A program made the translations under genes and the position numbers. A stretch of 13,570 bases of DNA. Origin: Chrysochromulina tobinii. Lineage: Eukaryota > Haptophyta > Prymnesiales > Chrysochromulinaceae. Location of the stretch: assembly GCA_001275005.1 (NCBI GenBank), contig JWZX01002553.1, positions 1-13,570 of the forward strand. The letters run 5' to 3'. The notes below the pieces were generated by a model. It was not told the DNA's origin, made no database searches, and saw nothing but the letters and a program-made list of their open reading frames with translations. This document shows, piece by piece, positions 1 through 7,106 of the stretch (position 1 is its first letter; each line of letters opens with the position of its first letter).

Positions 1-209
1 CATCACCTCCTCCGCCATCACCTCCGCCATCGTCCCCGCCACCATCACCACCACCACCATCGCCGCCACCGCCCTCCCCTCCCCCGCCGTCGCCACCACC
101 GCCACTGCCGCCGTCTCCATCACCGCCGCCTCCGTCCCCACCGCCACCGTCTCCGCCACCACCATCGCCACCGCCCTCGCCACCACCCCCATCGCCGCCG
201 CCACCATCT
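1..209 (+). repeat. Low-complexity CCN/TCN triplet tract encoding Ser-Pro repeats
   Basis: This is nearly pure CCA/CCG/CCC/CCT and TCA/TCG/TCC codons. Third positions vary freely while the Ser/Pro pattern is kept, which indicates selection on the protein rather than only a DNA microsatellite. It is the coding sequence for the stalk of the adjoining lectin-domain protein. Confidence 0.85.
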
Positions 210-743
210 GAGGTGGGCCGACGCCGCCAGCTGGACGTTTCAGTTGTTGAGCGTGGTGCTGGCGAAGATGCACTCAGGTTGGATGCGGCAGATTTGAAAG
301 ACCTGTCTACCGGCCAGCCTACAACGTCCTCATCGGTGTACAGCAACAGTACGCTAGCGTCCAACGCCGTGGATGGCGACTTGAGTGGGATGCATCCCAA
401 CATCTTCCATTCGTACCGGGGGAGTGGAACATACCAGTGGTGGGCGGTGCAACTGTCCTGCTTGGTGACCAACCCCGTTGTTACGATTTACGCCCGGGAC
501 TGTTGCCATTCGAGCAGCACATACCAGGTTAACATCCTTCTCGGTAGCAACGCGCTTAGCGCAGGGCCGGCAGGCGCAAGCGGCGCGTGTGCAACTATCA
601 CCGACTTGACCGACAGCTCGGTCAGAGAGCGAGTCTGCTCAGGAACTGGTGACGTGCTGATTTTGCAAAGTCTCCACGAGGGCAAGTATATGCATTTTGG
701 AGAAGTTCTCGTCAGAGGCACATGCTTGTCCTCGCCGGGATGA
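3..743 (+). CDS. Proline-rich (SPPPP) stalk protein with C-terminal fucolectin-type domain, 5' partial
   Basis: The frame is open from the window edge, so the start is missing; about 246 codons are visible, ending at TGA 741-743. The first ~69 residues are almost only Ser and Pro (SPPPP/SPPP units), as in hydroxyproline-rich algal wall and matrix proteins. After a short basic linker (GRRRQ) comes a compact domain at about nt 315-725. It has SSSVYSNSTLASNAVDGD, WWAVQL, the double cysteine RDCC, further paired Cys, and a final GEVLVRG strand. This order matches the eel fucolectin/tachylectin-4/pentraxin (FTP) branch of the F5/8 type C fold. The family binds fucose or other glycans with Ca2+; the canonical H...RxD sugar-binding spacing is not kept here (the sequence is RD, not RxD), so the ligand is unknown. 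It is probably secreted or on the cell surface, but the signal peptide would lie outside the window. A GTG at 213 lies in this frame but is not a credible start. Confidence 0.72.
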   Translation, partial: SPPPPSPPPSSPPPSPPPPSPPPPSPPPPSPPPPLPPSPSPPPPSPPPPSPPPPSPPPSPPPPSPPPPSEVGRRRQLDVSVVERGAGEDALRLDAADLKDLSTGQPTTSSSVYSNSTLASNAVDGDLSGMHPNIFHSYRGSGTYQWWAVQLSCLVTNPVVTIYARDCCHSSSTYQVNILLGSNALSAGPAGASGACATITDLTDSSVRERVCSGTGDVLILQSLHEGKYMHFGEVLVRGTCLSSPG

Positions 744-871
744 GTTGTGAAGCCGAGTACGGTACTAGCCCACGTCGCCACGTGCCGGTGAGACATTCAG
801 TTCTAGTTCCTACTCGACTGTGTGCAGTTTATAGTCTTCAAACGTTTGAGCCTGGGCCTGCTGATTCGCCC

Positions 872-903
872 AGCGCATTTGCACGGCCAGGAGCGCATTT
901 GCA
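872..903. repeat. Two copies of a 12-bp direct repeat, 20-bp period
   Basis: AGCGCATTTGCA occurs at 872-883 and again at 892-903. It lies directly before the 18-bp-period repeat at 918. Confidence 0.6.
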
Positions 904-917
904 GGGGAGCGCACTGC

Positions 918-951
918 GGTAAAAATATCAGCTCTGGTAAAAATATCAGCT
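918..951. repeat. AT-rich tandem duplication, 18-bp period
   Basis: GGTAAAAATATCAGCT is present exactly at 918-933 and 936-951, separated by CT. The AT-rich core stands out in GC-rich surroundings. It could be a simple replication-slippage duplication or a pair of protein-binding sites; nothing in the sequence decides between these. Confidence 0.7.
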
Positions 952-1423
952 AGCAACGCACAAGCACAGTTGCCCCGCGCGTGTGCGTGTTTGCTCTTTG
1001 AATGCCGCATTTCCATCTCCACTCAGACCCACACGGTCCGTGCATGTGCGTTTCGAAACAGTCGCTCAGTAAGCCTCGCGCTCCGCGTCCAGGGCCTGCA
1101 GGTGCATGTGCAGGAGGTGACGCCGGCGCGAGAACTGGCCGAAAGCGCCGCTCTGGATTCTCGGGGGCGAGCGCGCCACGAAACACCACAGGGTAAGCGG
1201 TAACTAATACTGAGACTCAGTGACCCGGAGTGAGTAGTGCATGGAGAAGTGACATTAATCTCCTTGCTAGCTTAAGGTCAAAATCTCGCGCACCTCCATG
1301 TTGAAACACCATGCTAAGGAACTACCTCTGTAAATCTCCCTGAAGGTCACATTATCGCGCAGGCGCGCGGAGAACATTGGGCACTGCTCCGCTGCCGCCG
1401 AACAAGCCCTGCCGAGCAGACCG

Positions 1424-1475
1424 ATGCCGCCGCCGCCGCCGCTGCCGAACCGCTGCCATCGCCACCGCCACCGTT
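1424..1475. repeat. GCC/CCG-type simple repeat
   Basis: A short run of CCG/GCC and CCA/CCG triplets (including GCCGCCGCCGCCGCCGCTGCC) lies in the convergent intergenic region. It is not part of a gene I can support. Confidence 0.5.
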
Positions 1476-1669
1476 GCAATGAACCAGCCCTCAAAGGCCT
1501 GGATATCAGCATTACAGCTGCTCTGCACCTTCTTCTCTTGAAGCTGAGACACTGACGTCAGGGTCCCCCCATCTCGCCTGCCGACGCCCTCTGACCCTTG
1601 CGTGCTTGATCACAACCCACCCGCACAGCCTCCTTTGCACACACTCTCGCCCTCCGCCTAGATTAGGGC

Positions 1670-1768
1670 GATCAACGCAGGCTCGGCCTTGATCCGCAGC
1701 GATCAATGCATGCTCGGCCTTGCCCATCCGCAGCGATCAATGCAGGCTCGGCCTTGCCCATCCGCAGC
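1670..1768. repeat. Three-copy tandem repeat, ~34-bp unit
   Basis: Unit boundaries are 1670-1700 (31 bp), 1701-1734 and 1735-1768 (34 bp each). Each unit starts GATCAAYGCA, continues GCTCGGCCTTG and ends ATCCGCAGC. The first copy lacks three bases (CCC) before ATCCGCAGC; copies 2 and 3 differ by one base. A fourth partial unit may begin at 1766 (AGCAGCAGGCTC). It lies about 170 bp beyond the stop codon of the MGCDIH-family gene, so it may fall in that gene's 3' UTR. Confidence 0.8.
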
Positions 1769-1939
1769 AGCAGGCTCTCCGACAGCGCGGAGCAAGCGGG
1801 AGGGCGGGCGAGAACATGAACACGCACAGGGCCCTGCGGAGAGGCCATTCAGGGAAGGAAGGAAGCTCCCCCAGCCGACAGTACGTGCGCCACCAGAGGA
1901 ATTGGCATAGAATTGGCACCCCTTATAGACGCACTCTCT

Positions 1940-3154
1940 TTAGTTATCGAAGCAGATGAGGAGGCGGAAGTCGGCTGGCGACGCGCCGCTCTCATCCATG
2001 CGTTTCTTCATCTCCTCGAAGCCGAGGCACAAGTCTTCCCCCATGAGCTCGCGTCGGGTGGTGCGTTCGCTGGCGTCCGCGAGATCCGCTTCGTCGTCGT
2101 CAGCAGATTCAGATTCTTCGTCCTCTGCGGCAACGCGGCCGCTAGCGACCAGCTCCTCCATGATCTTCTCGAGCGTAGCCTCGCTCTTCTGCCTGTCGTT
2201 CATGTCGTCCCATCCGGCCGGGTACGCGCCTCCTCGCTCCAGGCCGAAGATGGCTTCGACGTTGACTTGGCGGAGGCTGGGCTCCTGCGACCTGCCGTAT
2301 TCGTCTCTGACAAGACCGACTCGGCGCGCGTACTGCTGTTTACGAAGCTGATACGGCGTGGCGACAAACGATCCAGCCGGCTTGAGTGCACGTGCGCTGC
2401 GTGATGTCGACGAGACGCTGACCTGCCAGTCGACAGCAAACAAGCCTGCCAGGGTGCTGCAACAGTGTGAGTGTAGGTTCGCGTCGTCGATGTCCGGTGC
2501 ATCGTCCTCGTTGACGTCGGCGGGCCATCCAGATCGCACACAGCCCAGCTGCTGGATGAGGAGAGACGGATCCGAGCGAACGGAGCCCACACTTTGACTG
2601 AAGAGGCCGAAGCGGTTGTAGTGTCGTGATTCAAGTTCCCCGATGCAGTCGTCCCAGAAGCCGCTGCCCGGCACCCAGCCGGCGCCCATGTCGGCCAGTT
2701 CCCCCTGGCGGCAGTTCGAGGGCTGCACCGCTTCTGTCGCCACTGCATAGACCTCGTGTGCGTGTTCCCACTTGAAATCCTGCTTCTCGTCCTCGCTCTT
2801 GAATGGGCCGTGCTCCTCCTCGTACTCCTCGAAGAGCGAGGCCCACTGCTCTTCCGTTGCGATTTCCATCTTCTGCTTAAACACACTGGACAGCTCGAGG
2901 AACCTGGCCTCGTTCGTGAAGGTCCAATCGGCGTAGGGGCACCGAATCCACTTGTCCACGAAGCCATTGGTCACAGTGACAAGCTTCGCACAGCGGTGCC
3001 ACAGCTCGGGGGACATGTGCTGGAAGGCGGACTTAGGCTGCTGCTCGTGCTTTGAGCGCTCAGCGAGCACTAGAAGCGTCACACGGGCGGCGACTGTCAC
3101 CGAATCCACGTGATACACGCAGCGTTCGAGCTTCAAGTGGATATCGCACCCCAT
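1940..3154 (-). CDS. MGCDIH...FDN family protein of unknown function
   Basis: A 404-residue protein from ATG 3152-3154 to TAA at 1940-1942. The N-terminus is MGCDIH (residues 1-6) and the C-terminus is DFRLLICFDN (395-404). Between them are HYNRFGLF (178-185), GSVR (190-193), GWPADV (209-214) and a His/Cys-rich stretch LHSHCCSTLAGL (227-238) followed by DW. As I know the family, this order (MGCDIH, RNYxLFxxLAGVR, GLPxDV, HSxSWLTLxEL, VxFWFDN) is typical of short uncharacterised proteins in bacteriophages and large algal DNA viruses. This copy is longer, with an inserted acidic block around 100-130 and a second at 343-362 (EDEESES, ADDDEADLAD). No signal peptide or membrane segment is visible. 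The invariant Cys, Asp and His at the N-terminus suggest metal binding or catalysis, but no activity is known to me. The upstream gap of 283 bp should hold its promoter. Confidence 0.62.
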   Translation of the reverse strand: MGCDIHLKLERCVYHVDSVTVAARVTLLVLAERSKHEQQPKSAFQHMSPELWHRCAKLVTVTNGFVDKWIRCPYADWTFTNEARFLELSSVFKQKMEIATEEQWASLFEEYEEEHGPFKSEDEKQDFKWEHAHEVYAVATEAVQPSNCRQGELADMGAGWVPGSGFWDDCIGELESRHYNRFGLFSQSVGSVRSDPSLLIQQLGCVRSGWPADVNEDDAPDIDDANLHSHCCSTLAGLFAVDWQVSVSSTSRSARALKPAGSFVATPYQLRKQQYARRVGLVRDEYGRSQEPSLRQVNVEAIFGLERGGAYPAGWDDMNDRQKSEATLEKIMEELVASGRVAAEDEESESADDDEADLADASERTTRRELMGEDLCLGFEEMKKRMDESGASPADFRLLICFDN

Positions 3155-3388
3155 GGATTACCCAAACCTGGAGTAGAATCCTACTCCCGATTTGGTCTCA
3201 GAGTCCATGCATGCACTGCCTCTCACGAGATGGCGCATGCGAGCAAGTATCATATCGCTCAAGTTTGGCAACGTGCGCGGCGCGCCGTCTTCGTCACGGC
3301 GCGGGCGGGCTGTCAAAACATAGACATCCTCCCCTACTCATATTCACACTGCTCACTGGAGCACCTTCAGTGAAAAACGAGCAGCAGA

Positions 3389-3437
<49 letters not shown>
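3155..3437. other. Intergenic spacer between co-oriented minus-strand genes
   Basis: This 283-bp gap should hold the 3' UTR of the dioxygenase gene and the promoter/5' UTR of the MGCDIH-family gene. I see no TATA-like box, terminator hairpin or RNA gene in it. Confidence 0.4.
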
Positions 3438-3439
<2 letters not shown>

Positions 3440-4715
3440 ATTGGTGGGTGAACAATCCTGCATTTGGCCCCCGCTGCGAGGCAGTGACAGGAAGAGCCGA
3501 CATCGAAGGTTTCCCCGCGGCCATTTCCGCGGCCACCACTTTAGCAGCCTCACAACCGTTTCTGCTGAGCATCACGGGCTCGACGGGAGCGGGGGCACTT
3601 ATCTCGCGGACCCCTGGAGGCGGAGCCGAGCCCGTGCCAGCGGCATTTGACTCGCTGGATGCTGTCAAGTCAGAAAGGACTTGAATACGAAAGGTCGATG
3701 CTGGTATGGCCTCGTGGTCCCCCCCCCATGGGAGTGCCCCAATGGTTTCGCACATCCCCTGAACGTCACTTGCTGCCGCGGCCGCGGCCGCAACTGCCAA
3801 GTCATGTCTCAGGTCACTGCGAAGGCCACCATAAACGTTCCGTAACTGCTCCTCCTGCCTGTCGGCCGCGTCATGAGCTTCCTCCAAGGTTTCCTTTGCA
3901 ATGACTCTTGTGTTGCTCACCAGCAGCCGATGAGCCGCCGCGCCTGTATGGCCCTCCTGCCACGGCCTCAGGTTGAAACTGGCGACCCAGATGATGCGCT
4001 CGCCGGAGCGAACGCACACACCCGCATGGGTGACGGAGCCGACGAAGAGCAAGGCTGTGCCGCGTGGTGGCAACATGATCCGACCCTGCTCTGCTTCAGT
4101 ATGGCGCACGTCCAGCAGAGAGCGGTCGTGCACGCGCACACAGAAGGGCTCTGCGTCGGCGGACGTAGGCCAGAATTTAGTTCCGCCGCCTTCATAATTT
4201 TCGGCCTCCGAAAGTGGCACCAACACAGTCAGCATGTGTCCGTCTTCGTGTTCTTCAAAGCTGCCTCCTGCTTGATAAACGTTGACGGCAGGCTCATTGA
4301 GCGAGAAATGAATGTCCATGTCGCTGAGGCCAACTGCTTGCCCAAAGAGAGTCTTTGCGAGAGATGGCAGCCGGTCCTCCATGAGTCGCAGCGTTCGCCT
4401 CACGATGCGGTCGCACAGGTTGTAAGACTCAGGAAGCTTGCTGATTGGCAGCCTGAGCTTGAAGCCGGACAATGGTGGTCCCACACGGCACACGTACTCC
4501 CGCGCAGCAGACATGAGGGCATCGCACTCTTCATTCTGGACGAAGGATGGCACCAAGTAGATGCCATGCCCGCAAGCGACTGATGCGCTGGCTGGCGCGT
4601 GCTCCACAGATGACTCTTCGGGTCGATCTGCTGCCGTGCCCCCGCGTAGGTCACAGAATGCAAGCGATTGACAACCTTCCGCGTCCATCGATGAGCGTTT
4701 TTCTGGAGTGGGCAT
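3438..4715 (-). CDS. 2-oxoglutarate/Fe(II)-dependent dioxygenase, prolyl-4-hydroxylase-like
   Basis: A 425-residue protein starting at ATG 4713-4715. The frame extends to a GTG at 4755-4757 and meets a stop at 4767-4769, but GTG is not a credible eukaryotic start; an ATG at 4686-4688 is an alternative. The double-stranded beta-helix (about 140-250) has the full Fe/2OG set: YQAGGSFEEHED with H156 and D158 as the HxD pair, THAG with H230 as the distal ligand, and GERIIW with R240 as the likely 2OG-binding base. GGGTKFW and PPRGTALLF between them are typical strands of the P4H class. The family hydroxylates proline or other side chains using O2 and 2OG. There is no signal peptide or membrane anchor, so an ER collagen/extensin-type enzyme is less likely than a cytosolic or nuclear one. 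The ~170-residue tail is Ala/Ser/Pro-rich, with a short alanine run, and has no recognised domain. Substrate unknown. Confidence 0.78.
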
Positions 4716-4972
4716 TCCACGCCCTCGTCGGCAAAGCGGGGCGCCTGTATTGGTCACGTGGAGTCCTCATGCACAGCACCACAACCGGGAAGCCTGCCGA
4801 ATCGAGATTTGCCCGGAAAATTCTCTGGGATGTATTTTAAGTGTGCTTGAGTGTGAAACCGTGGAGGGTGTACCTCGTCTCTCTCGACTTGCTGTGTGAC
4901 AAAATCGAATATGGCCTTTGCGTTGCGCGCGGCGGCGGTTCGCGATTGGGGTATTTCCAAAAGACAGGGACG
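4716..4972. other. Intergenic spacer between UVSSA and the dioxygenase gene
   Basis: This 257-bp gap should hold the UVSSA 3' UTR and the dioxygenase promoter/5' UTR. On the minus strand CCACGTGACCAAT (4748-4760) combines a CACGTG E-box/G-box palindrome (4755-4760) with a CCAAT pentamer, about 35-45 bp ahead of the chosen ATG. That is a plausible regulatory site but could be chance. Confidence 0.4.
4755..4760. promoter_or_regulatory. CACGTG palindrome with adjacent CCAAT, candidate promoter element of the dioxygenase gene
   Basis: CACGTG is the core bound by bHLH and bZIP factors in plants, fungi and animals; CCAAT follows directly on the minus strand. The position just upstream of the first in-frame ATG fits a proximal promoter or 5' UTR. 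No transcript data support it, and single hexamers occur by chance. Confidence 0.25.
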
Positions 4973-6952
4973 CTACCAACCCTGATTGTGGCTCCTGTGC
5001 ATCATCTCCATGCTTTTGATCGAGTGTGCCGCGACAGCGTTGGCAGTCGCGCGCGCGGTCGCTGCGAGCTTTGCCGCCAATCGTTCCCGCGCAGTCGGAG
5101 GCGGCTTGGACTTGCGCTTCTCCGGAGCTCCAGCCGAGGCACTTGGAGCACTGCATACAGCCGCTCCGGAGGAGGTCGCGGCGTGAGCGGCGGTTGAGGT
5201 ACCACTAGCCGTTGATTCGAGGCGGGCCCGCTTGCGATCCTCCCCGATCGTCCGTGCGGGCGCCTCCGTCGTGGATCGAAATGCCGCCACCACGTCTTCG
5301 GCGGTGCTCACACCAGCAGCAGCAACAACGCCCACGACGGCGCCAGTGCTCCCTGCGAGCGCCTGCCTTTCACAGGCGAGCACCCGTGACCACACACTGC
5401 CCTCTGGAGGAGCAAATGGCCGTCCGTCCTCACCTCGCGCCACCCAGGCGCCGTGGAACGGACACACGCCAGTCGACCCAAGCATCACCCTCAGCTTGCA
5501 CAGGCTGCCGTCAGCGCGCACAGCGCCGCAAGCCCTTCCAGTCGTCGCTGTACCGATTCCGGCCATCGCGCGGCCGTTGTTGCCGTACTCAACTGGCGAT
5601 GCGCCCGCAGCCGCATCGACACTGGCCACGTCACCTGCCGCGTCGCCACTGGCCACGTCACCTGCCGGGACGCCCGTCATCGCGGGGTTTCTCTCCAACT
5701 GCGGCCTCATGGCCTCCGGTGGCGCGCGCTCCCACCCCGCATCCGGGTCGACAAAGACGGGCTCATAGCCAGGCTTGAGGTCCACCGCGTCTTCGAACTC
5801 ATCGGAGTCGTCTGCATCGGCCGGCCGCTGCACTGTCGCGCCGCCCGTGATGTCGTCCGCCGCGGCGGCGGCCGCCGCCGCCGCCGCTGCCTGGCGCGAC
5901 TGTCCGACGAGGAGCGGCTCAGCCCGTGCAAGGAGCTCGCGAAGCTGTGCGCGGAGGGCGGTCACACGCTGCAGCAGTGCCGTATGCGCGGGCCGCTCTG
6001 GCACAGGCAAGGTGACGCGCGAGAGCGTAAGTAGCCAGCTACGCAGGAGAGGCTCAAAGGCGTTTCGCGCCTCCGCATGCGCATCTCGCAGAGCCTCAAG
6101 CATAGGCAGATGGTCGTGGACGGACCTCTGCTCAGGAGCACTCAGGTTAATGTCGAGCGAGGCGCCTCCCGCCCCACCTAGCCATGCCGTCGTGGCGGCG
6201 CTCAAACCGGACGGGCCTCTGCCCGCTTCCAGCCCCTCCTCGTCTCCCTCCCAGTCCTCTTCCTCGCCTTCATCTACTGCGGATGGCTGGTGCAGCTGGC
6301 TCAGCACTACGATGCCGTCGTCGAGCGTGGGCGCCAGGATGCGGAGACACTCCGTCATCGTCTCAGCGCAACGGCGCATCTCAGCCATCCGCGACACCGC
6401 TGCAGATTGGAGCTCCTCATACTTTTCGCGCCAGCGCTGCTGTCGCTGCTCTGCCAGCAAGGGGGCCGCACTGCCGCTGGCGCCTGCCGGCGCCAGTGCC
6501 GGCGCCAGTGGCGCCATTGCAGCGCTCATGTATCGCCGTGCGAGCGTCAGCGATTTGTAGCCGTCCAGGTGGCCATGGCACGCGTGCCAGCTTGAGATCA
6601 GCTCGCAAGCACGTTCGCGCAGCCTCTCAGCCCACGACTCTGGAGGCGGCAACGGATGGTTGCGTGCGTCACCGCCACACAGTTGCACCAACTCTGGCAC
6701 CATCTGCGGTAGGAGCGCTCGGCGGAAGGAAGCGGAGCGTGGCCAAAGCTCTGCACACACCTGCAGCGCAAGAAAGCGTACCCGGGAGTTGGATGCGGCC
6801 AGCTGACCCCACAGCTCCTCTGCCAAAAGTGCGATGTTCTCGTCTGATTGTCGGCCAAATTGCTTGATGCGGCTCAGCGCCTCGGGCGTCACGTCGTCCG
6901 AGCTCTTGGTCGCCTGCTTGATAAGACGAGCGGCAATGTTGGCGCTCTTCAT
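4973..6952 (-). CDS. UVSSA: UV-stimulated scaffold protein A (transcription-coupled repair)
   Basis: A 659-residue protein. The frame opens with TTG at 7046-7048, but the first ATG is 6950-6952 (MKSANIAARLIK), which aligns well with the N-terminus of the family. Residues ~1-150 form the helical VHS-like domain, with VRFLALQVCAELWPRSASFR and PLPPPESWAERLRERA as in animal UVSSA. An acidic linker (224-240) and an 11-Ala run (355-365) follow. DDSDEFEDAVDLKPGYEP (381-398) matches the acidic TFIIH p62-binding segment, with F386 and V390 as the likely anchor residues. The C-terminal zinc module (DUF2043) has C475, C485, C497 and H500 (CPFHG). Basic clusters at 572-576 and 613-617 may be nuclear signals, and a conserved-type TARERLAAKLA helix lies near the end. 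UVSSA binds stalled RNA polymerase II through the CSA/CSB system and brings TFIIH to the lesion in the nucleus. It is transcribed divergently from the MerT/MerP-like gene. Confidence 0.9.
   Translation of the reverse strand: MKSANIAARLIKQATKSSDDVTPEALSRIKQFGRQSDENIALLAEELWGQLAASNSRVRFLALQVCAELWPRSASFRRALLPQMVPELVQLCGGDARNHPLPPPESWAERLRERACELISSWHACHGHLDGYKSLTLARRYMSAAMAPLAPALAPAGASGSAAPLLAEQRQQRWREKYEELQSAAVSRMAEMRRCAETMTECLRILAPTLDDGIVVLSQLHQPSAVDEGEEEDWEGDEEGLEAGRGPSGLSAATTAWLGGAGGASLDINLSAPEQRSVHDHLPMLEALRDAHAEARNAFEPLLRSWLLTLSRVTLPVPERPAHTALLQRVTALRAQLRELLARAEPLLVGQSRQAAAAAAAAAAADDITGGATVQRPADADDSDEFEDAVDLKPGYEPVFVDPDAGWERAPPEAMRPQLERNPAMTGVPAGDVASGDAAGDVASVDAAAGASPVEYGNNGRAMAGIGTATTGRACGAVRADGSLCKLRVMLGSTGVCPFHGAWVARGEDGRPFAPPEGSVWSRVLACERQALAGSTGAVVGVVAAAGVSTAEDVVAAFRSTTEAPARTIGEDRKRARLESTASGTSTAAHAATSSGAAVCSAPSASAGAPEKRKSKPPPTARERLAAKLAATARATANAVAAHSIKSMEMMHRSHNQGW
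5621..5667. repeat. 27-bp period direct repeat inside UVSSA
   Basis: ACTGGCCACGTCACCTGCCG occurs at 5621-5640 and 5648-5667. It encodes the duplicated GDVAS-type segment in the disordered linker between the TFIIH-binding stretch and the zinc module. The frame is kept (27 bp, nine residues), so it is a length variant likely to be tolerated. Confidence 0.8.
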
Positions 6953-7106
6953 GCGCGCCGCGTCTCTTTTACGTTCCCTGGGTCGTACATTCAAACGAAG
7001 CGGCGTCTTTGGACCTGAAAGATTGCACGAGGGCCGCTCACGAGTCAAGAGCCCCTTTCAAACGCGTTGTGTTGAACAGCCGCATCGAGGGGAAACGGAT
7101 CGGAAA
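6953..7106. promoter_or_regulatory. Divergent promoter region between UVSSA and the MerT/MerP-like gene
   Basis: Only 154 bp separate the two ATGs, which point away from each other, so both promoters and 5' UTRs must share this stretch or overlap the genes. There is no TATA box; the sequence is mixed GC with two TTCAAACG motifs (6989-6996, 7067-7074; first copy reads ATTCAAACGAAG, second TTTCAAACGCG). Bidirectional control is inference from spacing. Confidence 0.45.

Larger units (their letters stand above)
744..1939. other. Convergent intergenic region, no gene recognised
   Basis: About 1.2 kb lie between the 3' ends of two converging genes, so this should hold both 3' UTRs. Open frames on either strand are short, overlap one another and show no recognisable domain. 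It contains several short direct repeats (listed separately) and no rRNA, tRNA or transposon signature that I can see. A chlorophyte-type TGTAA polyadenylation signal is not found close after either stop codon. Confidence 0.6.

Noticed and set aside
1-209. Possible CRISPR-like or minisatellite array at the left edge
   Set aside because: Repeats are irregular triplets in one open coding frame (Ser-Pro), without constant repeats and unique spacers.
1956-2404. Plus-strand open frames opposite the MGCDIH-family gene
   Set aside because: They are shadows without motifs; the minus frame has conserved motifs at both ends.
4716-4757. Start of the dioxygenase at 4757
   Set aside because: That codon is GTG; with an in-frame stop just upstream, the first ATG at 4715 is preferred.
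5775-6560. Ser/Arg/Ala-rich plus-strand frame (261 codons) opposite UVSSA
   Set aside because: It is a low-complexity mirror of the UVSSA coding strand.
6953-7048. N-terminal extension of UVSSA to 7048
   Set aside because: The frame opens with TTG and contains no ATG before 6952; the family homology also starts at the ATG at 6952.
6834-7106. Upstream extension of the MerT/MerP-like gene to an ATG at 6834
   Set aside because: The added 91 residues are antisense to the UVSSA N-terminus and have no hydrophobic or domain pattern; ATG 7107 directly precedes the family-like part.
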